From Lachnospiraceae bacterium (GTDB lineage Bacteria > Bacillota > Clostridia > Lachnospirales > Lachnospiraceae): a stretch of DNA of 64,000 nt. The position numbers were made by a program, and so were the translations under genes. This document shows, one piece after another, positions 42,471-51,920 of this stretch (positions within the stretch are counted from its first letter, which is position 1; every line of letters starts with the position of its first letter). A model generated the notes under the pieces. That model saw only the letters and a program-made list of their open reading frames with translations. It had not been told where the DNA came from and searched no databases. The stretch covers positions 23,886 through 87,885 of the forward strand of contig JAGBKB010000061.1 of NCBI GenBank assembly GCA_017934175.1. Direction: 5' to 3'.

Positions 42471-43139
42471 ATGAAATTAAATAAAAGATTTTTTAATATT
42501 ATAAAAGTATCATGCCTTATATTACTTATAGTTATTGGTTCATTACTAATTAGAAAATCAGGTATAAATAATCTTTATGAGTTAGAAAAAGTTATTAAGG
42601 GCTCAGGACAAATTGCCCCAATAATATATATAGTTTTATTTTCAATATTACCTACATTTTTTATTCCAGTTACAATTCTTGCGATGGCATCAGGATATGT
42701 TTTTGGAAGATTAAATGCAGGTATATACACTTTTATAGGCGCATTTATAAATAGCACTTTAACTTATTTTATTGGTAGATATTTTGTATATGATTTAATA
42801 AATGAGATTGCAAATGAAAAATATCGTGATATATATAGTAAATTAAAAATTAAATCAAGTGGGAGAGATGGTTTTATCTTTATGGTGATAGTAAGACTCT
42901 TACCATTTGTGCCATATACACTACTCAATTATATGTCTGGTGCTGTTGGATTTAACTATATGGTTTTTATAAGTTCATCAATGCTTGGAATTTTGCCAGG
43001 AATTTTTATATATACCAATATTGGCACAAATCTTTCTACTATAGGCTCTAAAGATTTTTATATTTCTATCATAATTTTTATAGTATTTATTACGATAACT
43101 ACATTAATCGCAAAAAAATATTATAGCAATTCTAAATAA
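42471..43139 (+). CDS. TVP38/TMEM64 (DedA-superfamily) membrane protein
   Basis: The 222-residue protein has about six hydrophobic segments and the SNARE-associated/DedA signatures: A-S-G-Y-V-F-G near residue 78, G-A-F-I-N-S-T-L-T-Y-F-I-G-R and V-R-L-L-P-F-V-P-Y-T-L-L-N-Y. Members are found in selenium loci as well as many others; roles in lipid or selenium-compound transport have been suggested without proof. It lies between yedF and a DUF3343 gene. Confidence 0.9.
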   Translation: MKLNKRFFNIIKVSCLILLIVIGSLLIRKSGINNLYELEKVIKGSGQIAPIIYIVLFSILPTFFIPVTILAMASGYVFGRLNAGIYTFIGAFINSTLTYFIGRYFVYDLINEIANEKYRDIYSKLKIKSSGRDGFIFMVIVRLLPFVPYTLLNYMSGAVGFNYMVFISSSMLGILPGIFIYTNIGTNLSTIGSKDFYISIIIFIVFITITTLIAKKYYSNSK

Positions 43140-43158
43140 TAGGATTTATTAAATAAAT

Positions 43159-43395
43159 ATGATAAGTAAAAAATTAAGTTTAGTAATTTCGTTTAATAAA
43201 ACAGTTGATGCAATGTCAGTAGAAGAATATTGCATCAAAAATAGTGTAAATGGTAGGCTTATACCACTTCCTAAAGAAATCTCTGCTGGCTGTGGACTTG
43301 CTTGGAAATGTGATATAAGTATGAAAGAAGAAATGATTAAAATATTTGATATTTTGAATATAAAATATGATAAAATGGTAGAATTACTAATATAA
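43159..43395 (+). CDS. DUF3343 putative Se/S carrier-like protein (copy 3)
   Basis: The 78-residue protein carries R-L-I-P-L-P-K-E-I-S-A-G-C-G-L-A-W, the DUF3343 core with its single conserved cysteine. It follows the TVP38-like gene by 19 bases. This pairing closes the selenium-related island on its right side. Confidence 0.87.
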   Translation: MISKKLSLVISFNKTVDAMSVEEYCIKNSVNGRLIPLPKEISAGCGLAWKCDISMKEEMIKIFDILNIKYDKMVELLI

Positions 43396-43421
43396 ACATA
43401 TTTTAGACACAATTATTTGTT

Positions 43422-44744
43422 ATGATAAGTAATATGAAAGAAATATATTGTAAATATTGTGGTTTGGAACTTGAAAATAACTCATGTAGTTGTGAGTTAT
43501 TTTTATGTGCTAATACTAAAAATGAAAAAAATACAAAAAAAGCCAATGCTAAAACAATAACTTGTGATACTTGCAAACAAACTATTGCAAAGGATTCTAT
43601 TTATTGTCCTTACTGTGGTATACCAGTAAAAGTCAATGGAAACATAAAGACCTTAAAAGAAGAATTAACTGGAAGTAAGGCACAAGATGTAATTGAATAT
43701 TATAGAAAGATAGATAAAAAGTCTGGTAATAAAAATAGTTTTTTAAAGGCACCTAAAATAAAGTATGGCATAGTATTTTTATTATTATTTTTAATGATGA
43801 TGTATTCATTATTTTCTATAATCATACCATATATTAGACAAAGAATTCTTGATGAGCAAATAAAAAAAGAACTGTTAAATAGTGAAACTGTTGAGTATGC
43901 ATATGAAGGTATGGATAATGCATACTTATATGAAACAAATATAATTGAAGAAACAAGCCAAGAGCGTATCAATCTTCGCGATAAATGGGTTAATCAAGGA
44001 GGATTTGTTTATGCATTTGATAAAAATGGCGACCCAGTTATAGATGATTGGGTTACAGCAACTGATGAAAGCGGAAATGAGCAAAAATATTATTTTGATG
44101 TAGATGGTAAACTTGTAGTAGATTCATGGATTGATGGTGAGTATTATGTAGGGGCCGATGGTGCTATGCTAAAAAATGCACCTACTCCTGATGGAGCATT
44201 TGTAGATGAAGATGGAAGAGTATTATTAAAAGAAACAGATGGTGTGCCAGTAGAAATGGAAACTCATGTATATTATGAGTCACCTAATTTTGAAGCAGAG
44301 ACAGTTGTGGCATCAAGGCAAAAGTCAAGTAACAGTCCAGAAATCAGGGGAGTAGATAAAAATAAAACTTATGAACTATATATTAAAAATATTATACAGC
44401 AGAGAGAAACAGTAACTAAAGGTGATTTAAGATGTAATATTATATATTATTTACCTGTTATAGAAGGTGCAAAAGAAAAAGAAGTTAGAAATATAAATGA
44501 AGGCTTAAAGAATGAATTTGAAAGTTTAAAAAATATATTGGTAAATACTGCTAAACAATCTGCAGAATTGCCTAAATCAATTACTTTTAATGTTGTAGAA
44601 CAAAGGACACTAAATAGTAATAGAATGAATATTATTGTTCATGGTAGGATTTATCCAAGACATGGACTTATTGAAAAGAAAAAATATAGATTTATATATG
44701 ATAGAAAATCTAAAGAAGTTTTACTTGCAGATATTTCGGAATAA
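43422..44744 (+). CDS. Zinc-ribbon membrane protein with wall-binding-like repeats
   Basis: The 440-residue protein starts with two zinc-ribbon units (Y-C-K-Y-C-G and T-C-D-T-C-K with Y-C-P-Y-C-G). One transmembrane helix follows (about residues 113-136), then an outside domain. The outside part has repeats of the choline/cell-wall-binding type (D-K-N-G-D-P-V-I-D-D-W, Y-F-D-V-D-G-K-L-V-V-D-S-W) and a C-terminal domain of unknown type. The zinc ribbons would be cytoplasmic. The same repeat style ends the 888-residue surface protein at 54026. Function unknown; probably envelope sensing or assembly. Confidence 0.75.
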   Translation: MISNMKEIYCKYCGLELENNSCSCELFLCANTKNEKNTKKANAKTITCDTCKQTIAKDSIYCPYCGIPVKVNGNIKTLKEELTGSKAQDVIEYYRKIDKKSGNKNSFLKAPKIKYGIVFLLLFLMMMYSLFSIIIPYIRQRILDEQIKKELLNSETVEYAYEGMDNAYLYETNIIEETSQERINLRDKWVNQGGFVYAFDKNGDPVIDDWVTATDESGNEQKYYFDVDGKLVVDSWIDGEYYVGADGAMLKNAPTPDGAFVDEDGRVLLKETDGVPVEMETHVYYESPNFEAETVVASRQKSSNSPEIRGVDKNKTYELYIKNIIQQRETVTKGDLRCNIIYYLPVIEGAKEKEVRNINEGLKNEFESLKNILVNTAKQSAELPKSITFNVVEQRTLNSNRMNIIVHGRIYPRHGLIEKKKYRFIYDRKSKEVLLADISE

Positions 44745-44763
44745 TATAATTATATAGAAATTA

Positions 44764-46011
44764 TTAATTTAAAATAGCACCAAGTTTTTTTAAATCATCA
44801 AAATAATTAGGGTAACTTTTACTGACGCATTCACTATCGTCAATTTCTATATCATACATTGTAGATAATAAACTTAAAGACATAGCAATTCTATGGTCAT
44901 TATGTGAATAAAGGGTTGTATCAGGTTTATGCAACTCTTTTTTATTTACTATAATCTCATTATCAAATATTTCTATATCAGCACCAAGTTTAGTTAATTC
45001 TTTTGCAATTACTGTCCCTCTATCGCTCTCTTTTATTTTAAGCCTTTTTGTGTTTATAAACCTTGCACCATTTTTAAGTGCAGCGAATGTAATAAGTATA
45101 GGACCCAAATCTATGCAATTAGCAATATCAATTTCACAATATTTATTATTAAGAGCATTAAAGTATTCTTTATAAACTTTGTCAGATTGTAGTGAAGAAT
45201 TATTTAATCCATTAATTACTATATTGTTGTCAAAATAATTAAAAGCATCTATAAATGCTGCATTGGAATAATCGCCTTCTATAGTATGATTATCTGCCAT
45301 ATATTTTTGATTGCCTTTTATATGGAAAAAATAATTAATATTATTATTGTTAGAATTAAGTAACTTTTCATTATCAATATTTGTATCAATATTTGTATCA
45401 ATATCAATACTATATTTTTTAAGGACATCTAAAGTCATCAAGATATAATTTTTACTCTCAATTTCAGTATTGATAATAATTTTACTATCCCCATTAAGTA
45501 GTGGAAGAGAATATAAAAGACCTGAAATATACTGTGAACTAATATTACCTGGTAATTCATATTTACCAGAGTTTATAATCCCCTTCGTTTTAATTTCGTA
45601 TTTACTTTTATCAAATCTTACATACTTAAATATTTTTTCGTATATATCAATGCCCCTCTCTATAAGCCTATCAGTTCCTATGAAAGTTGTTTTTTCATAT
45701 TTTTGTAATGCGATAGGAATAAATAATCTTATAGTGGTCCCTGATTCTTTACAATCAAATATTGGTTCAAAATTATTTACAAAATCTTTTAAAAATTGTA
45801 CATTATGATTTTCGTAGTTTATATAGTGCTTTTTACCATATGAATTTATACAGTTAAGAGTTGCAAGTATATCATTACTAAAATCAACATTTGAGATGGT
45901 GCTTACATTAGTAGCAAGGGAAGAAGCAATTAAATATCTATGTGCATAACTTTTGCTTGGTCTTGCATCAATAGTACCGCTTAATTTACTTTTTTTAATT
46001 TGAACTTTCAT
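44764..46011 (-). CDS. aroA: 5-enolpyruvylshikimate-3-phosphate synthase
   Basis: AroA joins phosphoenolpyruvate to shikimate 3-phosphate. The 415-residue protein has the N-terminal P-S-K-S-Y-A-H-R motif, the C-K-E-S-G-T-T-I-R-L region near residue 82, S-S-Q-Y-I-S-G-L-L, D-Y-S-N-A-A-F, and the C-terminal K-E-S-D-R and D-H-R-I-A-M-S. It is the last gene of the aromatic operon, 2 bases after aroE-aroK. Confidence 0.95.
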   Translation of the reverse strand: MKVQIKKSKLSGTIDARPSKSYAHRYLIASSLATNVSTISNVDFSNDILATLNCINSYGKKHYINYENHNVQFLKDFVNNFEPIFDCKESGTTIRLFIPIALQKYEKTTFIGTDRLIERGIDIYEKIFKYVRFDKSKYEIKTKGIINSGKYELPGNISSQYISGLLYSLPLLNGDSKIIINTEIESKNYILMTLDVLKKYSIDIDTNIDTNIDNEKLLNSNNNNINYFFHIKGNQKYMADNHTIEGDYSNAAFIDAFNYFDNNIVINGLNNSSLQSDKVYKEYFNALNNKYCEIDIANCIDLGPILITFAALKNGARFINTKRLKIKESDRGTVIAKELTKLGADIEIFDNEIIVNKKELHKPDTTLYSHNDHRIAMSLSLLSTMYDIEIDDSECVSKSYPNYFDDLKKLGAILN

Positions 46012-46013
46012 TG

Positions 46014-47291
46014 TTATAAATTATTGAATATTTGTGTTATCCTTTCATCTATATCAATATCGCCATCAATTTCATAGTCACAAGTTTGCTTATAGATAGG
46101 AAGCCTTTCATTAAACTTATTTTGTAATGAGTTGTAATCAGATGTCAATGGCCTATCCGTAGTTGGTTTTAGATTTTTAAGTGAACGGTTAATAAAAAAT
46201 ATTTTACCATTCAACTTTAGGTTTAATACATTATCATTTTTAAGTATTGCTCCGCCACCAGTTGCTATGACAGAATGGTTTTTTGTTGATATTTTATCTA
46301 TGATTTCTGATTCTATATCTCTAAACTTTTCTTCGCCATAATTATTGATAAAATCAACTATTTTAGTGTTAATTTTTTGTTCTATTAATTCATCTGTATC
46401 AATAAACTCATAGTTATATTTTTCGCTTATAATTTTTGCTATAGTTGTCTTGCCACAAGTTGGCATACCAGTTAAAACAATATTAAGTTTATTATTTCTA
46501 CACTTATTATAGACAATGTTACATTGTTCTATTACATTTTTATCATTAAAGTTTAATGATACATTATTATTATAAGTTTTATTCTTAAATAATATACTTG
46601 CAAAATATGCCTGCGCAATCAACATATATAAGCCTGAAGAGGTTTTTATATTATTCTTTTCAGCATCTAAAAGTAATCTTGTTCTAATTGGGTTATATAC
46701 TACATCAATAACATTTTCAAGGTTCTTAAATAAATTGGTATTTATAAGTAACTTATCATCTGTATGTGGATACATTCCAACTGATGTAGTGTTAATTATT
46801 ATATTTATGTCATTTGATATATTATCTATATCTTCATAGAGTATGTCGCCTAATATTTTAGAGCCTTTACGATAAGTTTTATATACATTTTTTGCTTTGC
46901 ATTTTTTTACTGCATAACTAACTGTGTTGGAAGTGGCTCCCGTTCCAAGAATTAATACATTCTTATTATTTACATTAATATTGTTATGCGCAAATGTTCC
47001 GAGAACACCAAGTATATCAGTATTATAGCCATATAGTTTATTATCAATATTTACTATTGTGTTTACTGCATTGATATTCTTTGCATCTTCATCTATATAA
47101 TCAAGGTAAGGAATAACTTTTTGCTTATAGGGGATAGTGACATTGATGCCTTTAAAATCTTTATTTTTCATAAATAAATCTAATTCATTTTCACTTAATT
47201 CGCATAATTCATATGTGTAATTTGAAATGAATGAATGAATTCCTTTAGAAAAACTATGTTTTAAAGGATTGCCAATTAGTCCGTATTCCAT
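46014..47291 (-). CDS. aroE-aroK: Bifunctional shikimate dehydrogenase / shikimate kinase
   Basis: This is a fusion of two consecutive-acting shikimate enzymes. Residues 1-255 are AroE, with G-N-P-L-K-H-S-F-S-K, N-V-T-I-P-Y-K (catalytic lysine), N-T-D and the G-T-G-A-T-S dinucleotide motif. Residues about 262-425 are AroK, with Walker A G-M-P-T-C-G-K-T-T and D-T-D. AroK phosphorylates the product made by AroE. The ATG at 47291 gives 425 residues; an upstream TTG at 47309 is inside aroB and unlikely. The aroB stop lies 2 bases away, so translation is coupled. Confidence 0.92.
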   Translation of the reverse strand: MEYGLIGNPLKHSFSKGIHSFISNYTYELCELSENELDLFMKNKDFKGINVTIPYKQKVIPYLDYIDEDAKNINAVNTIVNIDNKLYGYNTDILGVLGTFAHNNINVNNKNVLILGTGATSNTVSYAVKKCKAKNVYKTYRKGSKILGDILYEDIDNISNDINIIINTTSVGMYPHTDDKLLINTNLFKNLENVIDVVYNPIRTRLLLDAEKNNIKTSSGLYMLIAQAYFASILFKNKTYNNNVSLNFNDKNVIEQCNIVYNKCRNNKLNIVLTGMPTCGKTTIAKIISEKYNYEFIDTDELIEQKINTKIVDFINNYGEEKFRDIESEIIDKISTKNHSVIATGGGAILKNDNVLNLKLNGKIFFINRSLKNLKPTTDRPLTSDYNSLQNKFNERLPIYKQTCDYEIDGDIDIDERITQIFNNL

Positions 47292-47292
47292 A

Positions 47293-48333
47293 TTATAATA
47301 AATTACCAATTTCAGATAAAGTCATCTGCCTTATTTCATAAGTTCCAATTTCATTTACATATATTATTGATATAGTTTCACTTTGAGATTTTTTATCGTG
47401 CTTTATAAGTTCTATAACTTTGTTTTTATCATAGTCTAAATGTGTTGGTAAATTATATTTAGTTAAAGTTTCTTTTATTTTACTTTTTACTTCATCTGAA
47501 GAGAAGAATAACATACCAACTCCTACACATTCGCCGTGAAAATATTTAAGATTTAAACTTTCTTCAATAGCGTGACCGATAGTGTGCCCAAAATTAAGAA
47601 CTTTTCTTATACTTTGTTCTTTTTCATCTTGTTCGACAACATATTTTTTTATTAAAAGAGATTTATATATTACAGTTTCAATTTCTTCAAATATATCATT
47701 GCTATCTTTAATAAAATTAAAAAACTCTTTATCAAATGTAGCAGCCATTTTTATAGATTCAACAAGCCCATTATATAATTGCCGTTTAGGAAGAGATTGT
47801 AAAGTATCAATATCTATGAGCACTCCTTTTGGCTGGTAAAACGTACCAATGATATTTTTAATACTTAAAAAATCTATTGCAGTTTTTCCGCCTATAGAAG
47901 AATCTACTTGTGATAGGAGAGTAGTAGGAATATTATAAAAATCAATTCCTCTCATATAAGTGCTTGCTGCGAAAGCAGACATATCACCTATTACGCCACC
48001 CCCTATTGCAATAATTGCATCTTTCCTGGTAAAATTATTTTTTATAAGTTCTGATATAATATTTTGATAGTTTGTTATATTTTTATTTTCTTCGCCATTT
48101 GGAATAGTGATTATGTGACAATTTTTAATTTTATCTTTTACATCATTTATATAGTTCAATGGTATATTGTCATCAGTTACAATTAGTATTTTTCTATCTA
48201 AACTAAAATATTTATCTACATTTTTTAGTAGATTTTTGCCTATAGTTATTGTGTAACTATTATCCTTTGTGTTAATATTTAATTGTTTAATATCATTATT
48301 CAAAACTTTATAATTATATAATATAGTTACCAA
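47293..48333 (-). CDS. aroB: 3-dehydroquinate synthase
   Basis: AroB cyclises DAHP to 3-dehydroquinate. The 346-residue protein has the NAD segment P-N-G-E-E-N-K, G-G-G-V-I-G-D, the metal and substrate residues in L-S-Q-V-D-S-S-I-G-G-K-T-A, E-S-I-K-M and F-G-H-T-I-G-H-A-I-E. The start is uncertain because no ATG is in a good place; a TTG at 48333 overlaps the end of pheA by 20 bases. It lies in the middle of the aromatic operon. Confidence 0.94.
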   Translation of the reverse strand: MVTILYNYKVLNNDIKQLNINTKDNSYTITIGKNLLKNVDKYFSLDRKILIVTDDNIPLNYINDVKDKIKNCHIITIPNGEENKNITNYQNIISELIKNNFTRKDAIIAIGGGVIGDMSAFAASTYMRGIDFYNIPTTLLSQVDSSIGGKTAIDFLSIKNIIGTFYQPKGVLIDIDTLQSLPKRQLYNGLVESIKMAATFDKEFFNFIKDSNDIFEEIETVIYKSLLIKKYVVEQDEKEQSIRKVLNFGHTIGHAIEESLNLKYFHGECVGVGMLFFSSDEVKSKIKETLTKYNLPTHLDYDKNKVIELIKHDKKSQSETISIIYVNEIGTYEIRQMTLSEIGNLL

Positions 48334-49399
48334 CTATTTTAAGTCTATCACAGAAGGTGTTTAAAGCAACAAACATATTTTTGGCATCATCAGATTCAAG
48401 GTCGCCTTCAATTTCGCAAAAGAAATAATATGTCCACATAAGGTCTTTCATAGGTCTACTTCTTAAGTTTCTCATATTAAATCCATGCGCACCAATTATA
48501 TCAAGGCATTTAGCAAGTGCTCCTGCCACATTTTTTACAGTAAATACTATAACAAAGTTCTTTTTAGATGCACCAATATTTTTGTAACTTGACATAACTC
48601 TTGAAAATGATGCAAATCTTGTTGTATTTAATCCAGAGTTGTTGATACTTTCTTTTAATATCTTGAGACCATAAGCATCTGCAGTTTCTTTACTTGCTAT
48701 AACTGCCATATTCTTATCTTTAGAATCACTTAATCGTTTAGCGGCAAAGGCAGTGTTCACTTCTTCAATTGTTTTAAAATTGTTTTCTTCTATAAACTTT
48801 GAACATTGTGCAAGTGCTTGCGGATGTGATACAACTATTTTTATATCTTCTATAGATACATTTTCATTTGCCATAAGATTATGCTCTACTTCTAAATCAT
48901 ACATTCTATTGATATATAAAGAGCCTGAAAATATTAAGTCCATAACTTCACCTACATCACCAGCAAAAGAGTTTTCAATAGGAAGGACTGCTCTATCACA
49001 TATTCCTTTTTCAACTGACTTAAATGCTTGAGTAAAATTGCTATTTGATATTAACTCGCAGTTAGGATACATTCTACTTGCTGCAATATATCCGTATGCA
49101 CCTTCAATACCACTATATGATATTTTGAGACCAGTTAAAATACTTCTTTGATATTCTTTGGATACATTAAGTAGACTTTTCAAAAAACTTACATAATAAG
49201 GTTTTATATTTTCATCATTTATAAGGTTTAAGTTATTATTTATAAGTGAATCTTCTCGGTTTGCATCATATATTGGTAAAGAGTTTTCTTTTTTATATTC
49301 AGCAATATCTTTACAAAGATTCATTCTTTCTTCAAATAACTTTGCTATTTCTTTATCAATTTTGTTAATATTTTCACGAGTCATTGTTAAATCTTTCAT
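48314..49399 (-). CDS. pheA: Bifunctional chorismate mutase / prephenate dehydratase
   Basis: The 361-residue protein begins with an AroQ-type chorismate mutase (about residues 1-85, R-E-N-I-N-K-I-D-K-E-I-A-K-L). The prephenate dehydratase domain (G-I-E-G-A-Y-G-Y, P-I-E-N-S-F-A-G, T-T-R-F-A) and a C-terminal ACT domain for phenylalanine feedback follow. Together they turn chorismate into phenylpyruvate. AAAGGAGT lies 6 bases before the ATG. The following aroB start overlaps its end; the aminotransferase gene precedes it. Confidence 0.95.
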   Translation of the reverse strand: MKDLTMTRENINKIDKEIAKLFEERMNLCKDIAEYKKENSLPIYDANREDSLINNNLNLINDENIKPYYVSFLKSLLNVSKEYQRSILTGLKISYSGIEGAYGYIAASRMYPNCELISNSNFTQAFKSVEKGICDRAVLPIENSFAGDVGEVMDLIFSGSLYINRMYDLEVEHNLMANENVSIEDIKIVVSHPQALAQCSKFIEENNFKTIEEVNTAFAAKRLSDSKDKNMAVIASKETADAYGLKILKESINNSGLNTTRFASFSRVMSSYKNIGASKKNFVIVFTVKNVAGALAKCLDIIGAHGFNMRNLRSRPMKDLMWTYYFFCEIEGDLESDDAKNMFVALNTFCDRLKIVGNYII

Positions 49400-49434
49400 A
49401 CTTACTCCTTTTTGATATGCGTATATTTAGTTTA

Positions 49435-50697
49435 TTATTTGCAATTTTTATAATATTGATATAATTCATTGAATTTTGGAATGGATGCTTTAATCTGCTT
49501 TTCACTTACACAGTATGCAATTCTTATATATCCTTTTATGCCAAAACTCTCACTTGGTACTATCAATAAGTTATATTCAAGTGCTTTATTAGAAAACTCT
49601 TTATCATCATCGCATAAAGATTTTACAAATAAATAAAATGCACCATCAGGTTTAATGACTTTATATCCAATTTTTGTTAATTCATCATAAAATATTTTAG
49701 CATTATTTTTATATACACTTGTATCTGAAGTAAAGCCTAAAACATAAGGAATTGAATACTGAAAAAGAGTTGGAGCACATACATATCCGAGTGACCTACC
49801 ACTCCCACAAACTGCAGAATATATATCTATGGCATCAGTAGCATTTTTATTAACAAGAATATATCCAATTCTCTCACCAGGTAGAGATAATGATTTTGAA
49901 AATGAATAAGTAATGATTGAATTGTTATAATAATTTGTTATGAATGGATATTTTTTATCTACATATATTAGTTCACGATATGGTTCATCTGAAATTATAT
50001 ATATAGGATGATTATATTCTCTTTCTTTTTCTTTAAGTATATTGCAAATGTCAATTATAGTTTGTTCGTTATATAAGGCCCCTGTTGGATTATTAGGGGA
50101 GTTGATAATTACTACACTTGTATTTTTTGTTATTTTATTTTTAAAATCATTTAAATCTGGATAAAAAGTTTCATAATCTGGCTCAACAATTATTGGTTTA
50201 GCGTTTGCATTTTTAATAAATACAGTGTATTCAGGGAAAAATGGTGCAAACACTATTACTTCTTCATTTACATTACCGTTAGTTAAAGCCTTCAAAGATA
50301 TAGTTAGGCCAGCAGCCGCTCCAGATGTAAGATATATGAAATCACTTGTGGTATCAGCATCATATGTTTTATTTAAATATGCTGAAATGGCATCACGGAC
50401 TAATTTATCACCTTGAGCAGATGAATAGCCATGTAAATCAGTAGAACTCAATTTTCTATATTTATTTATATAATTTGCATCAAAACTTGATATATTATTA
50501 TCTAAATTTTTGGCATTTTTAAGTAAATTAATAAGTGTATTATTTACTATTTCAGGGCATGGAATAGAAGGGTTGCCAAGTGAAAAATCGAAAACATTTG
50601 ACTCGCCATATTTCTCTTTTAAAACTTTGCCTTTTTCAAATAATTCTCGTATGGCAGAGCGCTCTTTTCCATATTGTCTCATTTCTACATTTATCAT
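49435..50697 (-). CDS. Class I/II aminotransferase (probably aromatic or aspartate type)
   Basis: The 420-residue PLP enzyme has the N-terminal F-S-L-G-N-P-S, the N-S-P-N-N-P-T-G-A motif, S-D-E-P-Y-R-E and the PLP lysine in Y-S-F-S-K-S-L-S-L-P-G-E-R. As first gene of the operon leading to phenylpyruvate it may form phenylalanine and tyrosine, which is inference from context. The ATG at 50697 sits about 6 bases after a TATAAT on the minus strand (-35 poor), so the transcript may be leaderless. Confidence 0.88.
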   Translation of the reverse strand: MINVEMRQYGKERSAIRELFEKGKVLKEKYGESNVFDFSLGNPSIPCPEIVNNTLINLLKNAKNLDNNISSFDANYINKYRKLSSTDLHGYSSAQGDKLVRDAISAYLNKTYDADTTSDFIYLTSGAAAGLTISLKALTNGNVNEEVIVFAPFFPEYTVFIKNANAKPIIVEPDYETFYPDLNDFKNKITKNTSVVIINSPNNPTGALYNEQTIIDICNILKEKEREYNHPIYIISDEPYRELIYVDKKYPFITNYYNNSIITYSFSKSLSLPGERIGYILVNKNATDAIDIYSAVCGSGRSLGYVCAPTLFQYSIPYVLGFTSDTSVYKNNAKIFYDELTKIGYKVIKPDGAFYLFVKSLCDDDKEFSNKALEYNLLIVPSESFGIKGYIRIAYCVSEKQIKASIPKFNELYQYYKNCK

Positions 50698-50829
50698 ATA
50701 AATATTATAATTGATTTTTTTTAAAAATTCTACTAAAATATAGTATGTGTATAGAATTAAATGCTATATGTTATAGAGCATATTACTAATTTAATGGTAT
50801 CTTTAAAATAAATAAAATAGGAGGGTAGT

Positions 50830-51306
50830 ATGGGATTATCAGATTTACTAAAAAAGGCTAAAGACTTGTCAGAAGATGAGACAGTAAAGTCAGTAATTAA
50901 GAAGGTAGCAAGTAGTAAAAATGTTCAAGACACTGTTAAAAAGGCAAAAAAAGCAGTTGGTAAAGCAAAAGTAGCAGAGAAAATATCTAAAGTTGCTAAA
51001 AGTGTTGGGATAGATTTAAAAGATGTGATTGCTATTGCTATGAAAAATCAAAATGTAGTTAATGCTCTTGGAAAACTTGGACTTAAGAAAGAAGAAGACC
51101 CAGCATCAACTGCTGTTCAAAAGTTAGTAGGAAGTCTTAAAACAGCAGTTAATAAGGCGACTGGTAAAAAAGTTGATGATGATTTATTTAGTTCTATAGT
51201 GACTAAGTTAACTGGAAATGCAGCAATAAAGAGTAAATTAGAAGATATGGCAGGAAAAGGGGTTGCATCATTTATAAAGAAAGCAGTGGCAGAGTACATT
51301 TCATAA
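50830..51306 (+). CDS. Small lysine-rich helical protein, unknown
   Basis: The 158-residue protein is almost entirely predicted helix and rich in Lys, Ala and Val, with repeated K-x3-K spacing in the first half. There is no signal peptide, cysteine or membrane segment. TAGGAGGG precedes the ATG and a terminator follows, so it is a real single-gene unit. I do not recognise a family. Confidence 0.7.
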   Translation: MGLSDLLKKAKDLSEDETVKSVIKKVASSKNVQDTVKKAKKAVGKAKVAEKISKVAKSVGIDLKDVIAIAMKNQNVVNALGKLGLKKEEDPASTAVQKLVGSLKTAVNKATGKKVDDDLFSSIVTKLTGNAAIKSKLEDMAGKGVASFIKKAVAEYIS

Positions 51307-51329
51307 AACAAATTGTTATATATTTATAA

Positions 51330-51357
51330 AATTGGACTTGAAAAGAGTCCAATTTTT
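51330..51357 (+). terminator. Intrinsic terminator after the lysine-rich protein gene
   Basis: AATTGGACT (51330-51338) pairs with AGTCCAATT (51346-51354), 7-base loop, then T run. Confidence 0.88.
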
Positions 51358-51359
51358 AT

Positions 51360-51485
51360 TGGGTATAAAGTCAATATTGTAACATACCACTGTAACATAC
51401 CCGCAATCTAACCCCTATAGCCACATCCAGTATTTTCTAAAATTTGTCATTTGGTACTGGGGAGGGGAGGACTAAACTATACCCA
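51360..51485. ncRNA. Candidate structured RNA with nested stems
   Basis: The outer stem is TGGGTATA (51360-51367) with TATACCCA (51478-51485). Inside it a CCCC segment near 51412 can pair with GGGG near 51458-51466, and CCAGTA (51427-51432) pairs with TACTGG (51455-51460). The segment is clearly richer in G and C than the flanks and contains no open frame of note. The nested arrangement is what a folded RNA would show. No known class recognised. Confidence 0.35.
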
Positions 51486-51582
51486 TAAAAATGCTTATAT
51501 TTAAGGGCTTTTGTGATATTAAATTTTGTTGTTTGTGAAATTAAAAGTAAAATTATCAAATTGTAAATTTTAGGATTTTATG

Positions 51583-51662
51583 AAAAGGTTCCCACATGGG
51601 AACTTTCAAATCAATTCGTAACAAATCGTATCATAAAAGCCAATTCATAACAAATCGTATCA
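51583..51662. repeat. Palindrome and 22-base direct repeats upstream of the recombinase gene
   Basis: GTTCCCA/TGGGAAC forms a palindrome near 51587-51602. Two 22-base copies starting CAATTC and ending AAATCGTATCA follow, at 51612-51633 and 51641-51662, with a 29-base period and one mismatch. They may be accessory sites for the tyrosine recombinase or operator sites; only two copies, so not a CRISPR. The rest of the non-coding stretch to 51827 shows no gene. Confidence 0.55.
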
Positions 51663-51827
51663 AGAATTGTATTTTTATTCATAAATAGTGTATAAATAAG
51701 CCTGTAATGAATAATTATAATATACTTGATAAATACTTAAATTATGGCATAATGTCCCACTATGGATAAAAGGCGATTAAAATTGAAGTTAAGTATGCTC
51801 AACACTATATCTTTCTTAAAATCGTTT

Positions 51828-51856
51828 GAACACTCTATTATGAGTGTTCTTTTTTT
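51828..51856 (+). terminator. Intrinsic terminator upstream of the recombinase gene
   Basis: GAACACTC (51828-51835) pairs with GAGTGTTC (51842-51849), 6-base loop, seven T. It sits 65 bases before the recombinase ATG, so it either ends a short transcript or attenuates recombinase expression. Confidence 0.85.
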
Positions 51857-51920
51857 GTCTTAAAATTATAGTAGAAGAAACTTGATACAAGTTTCAAAAA
51901 AATTATAGGAGGACATTTTT

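Noticed and set aside
51612..51662. CRISPR array
   Set aside because: Only two repeat copies with a 7-base gap, and no cas genes.
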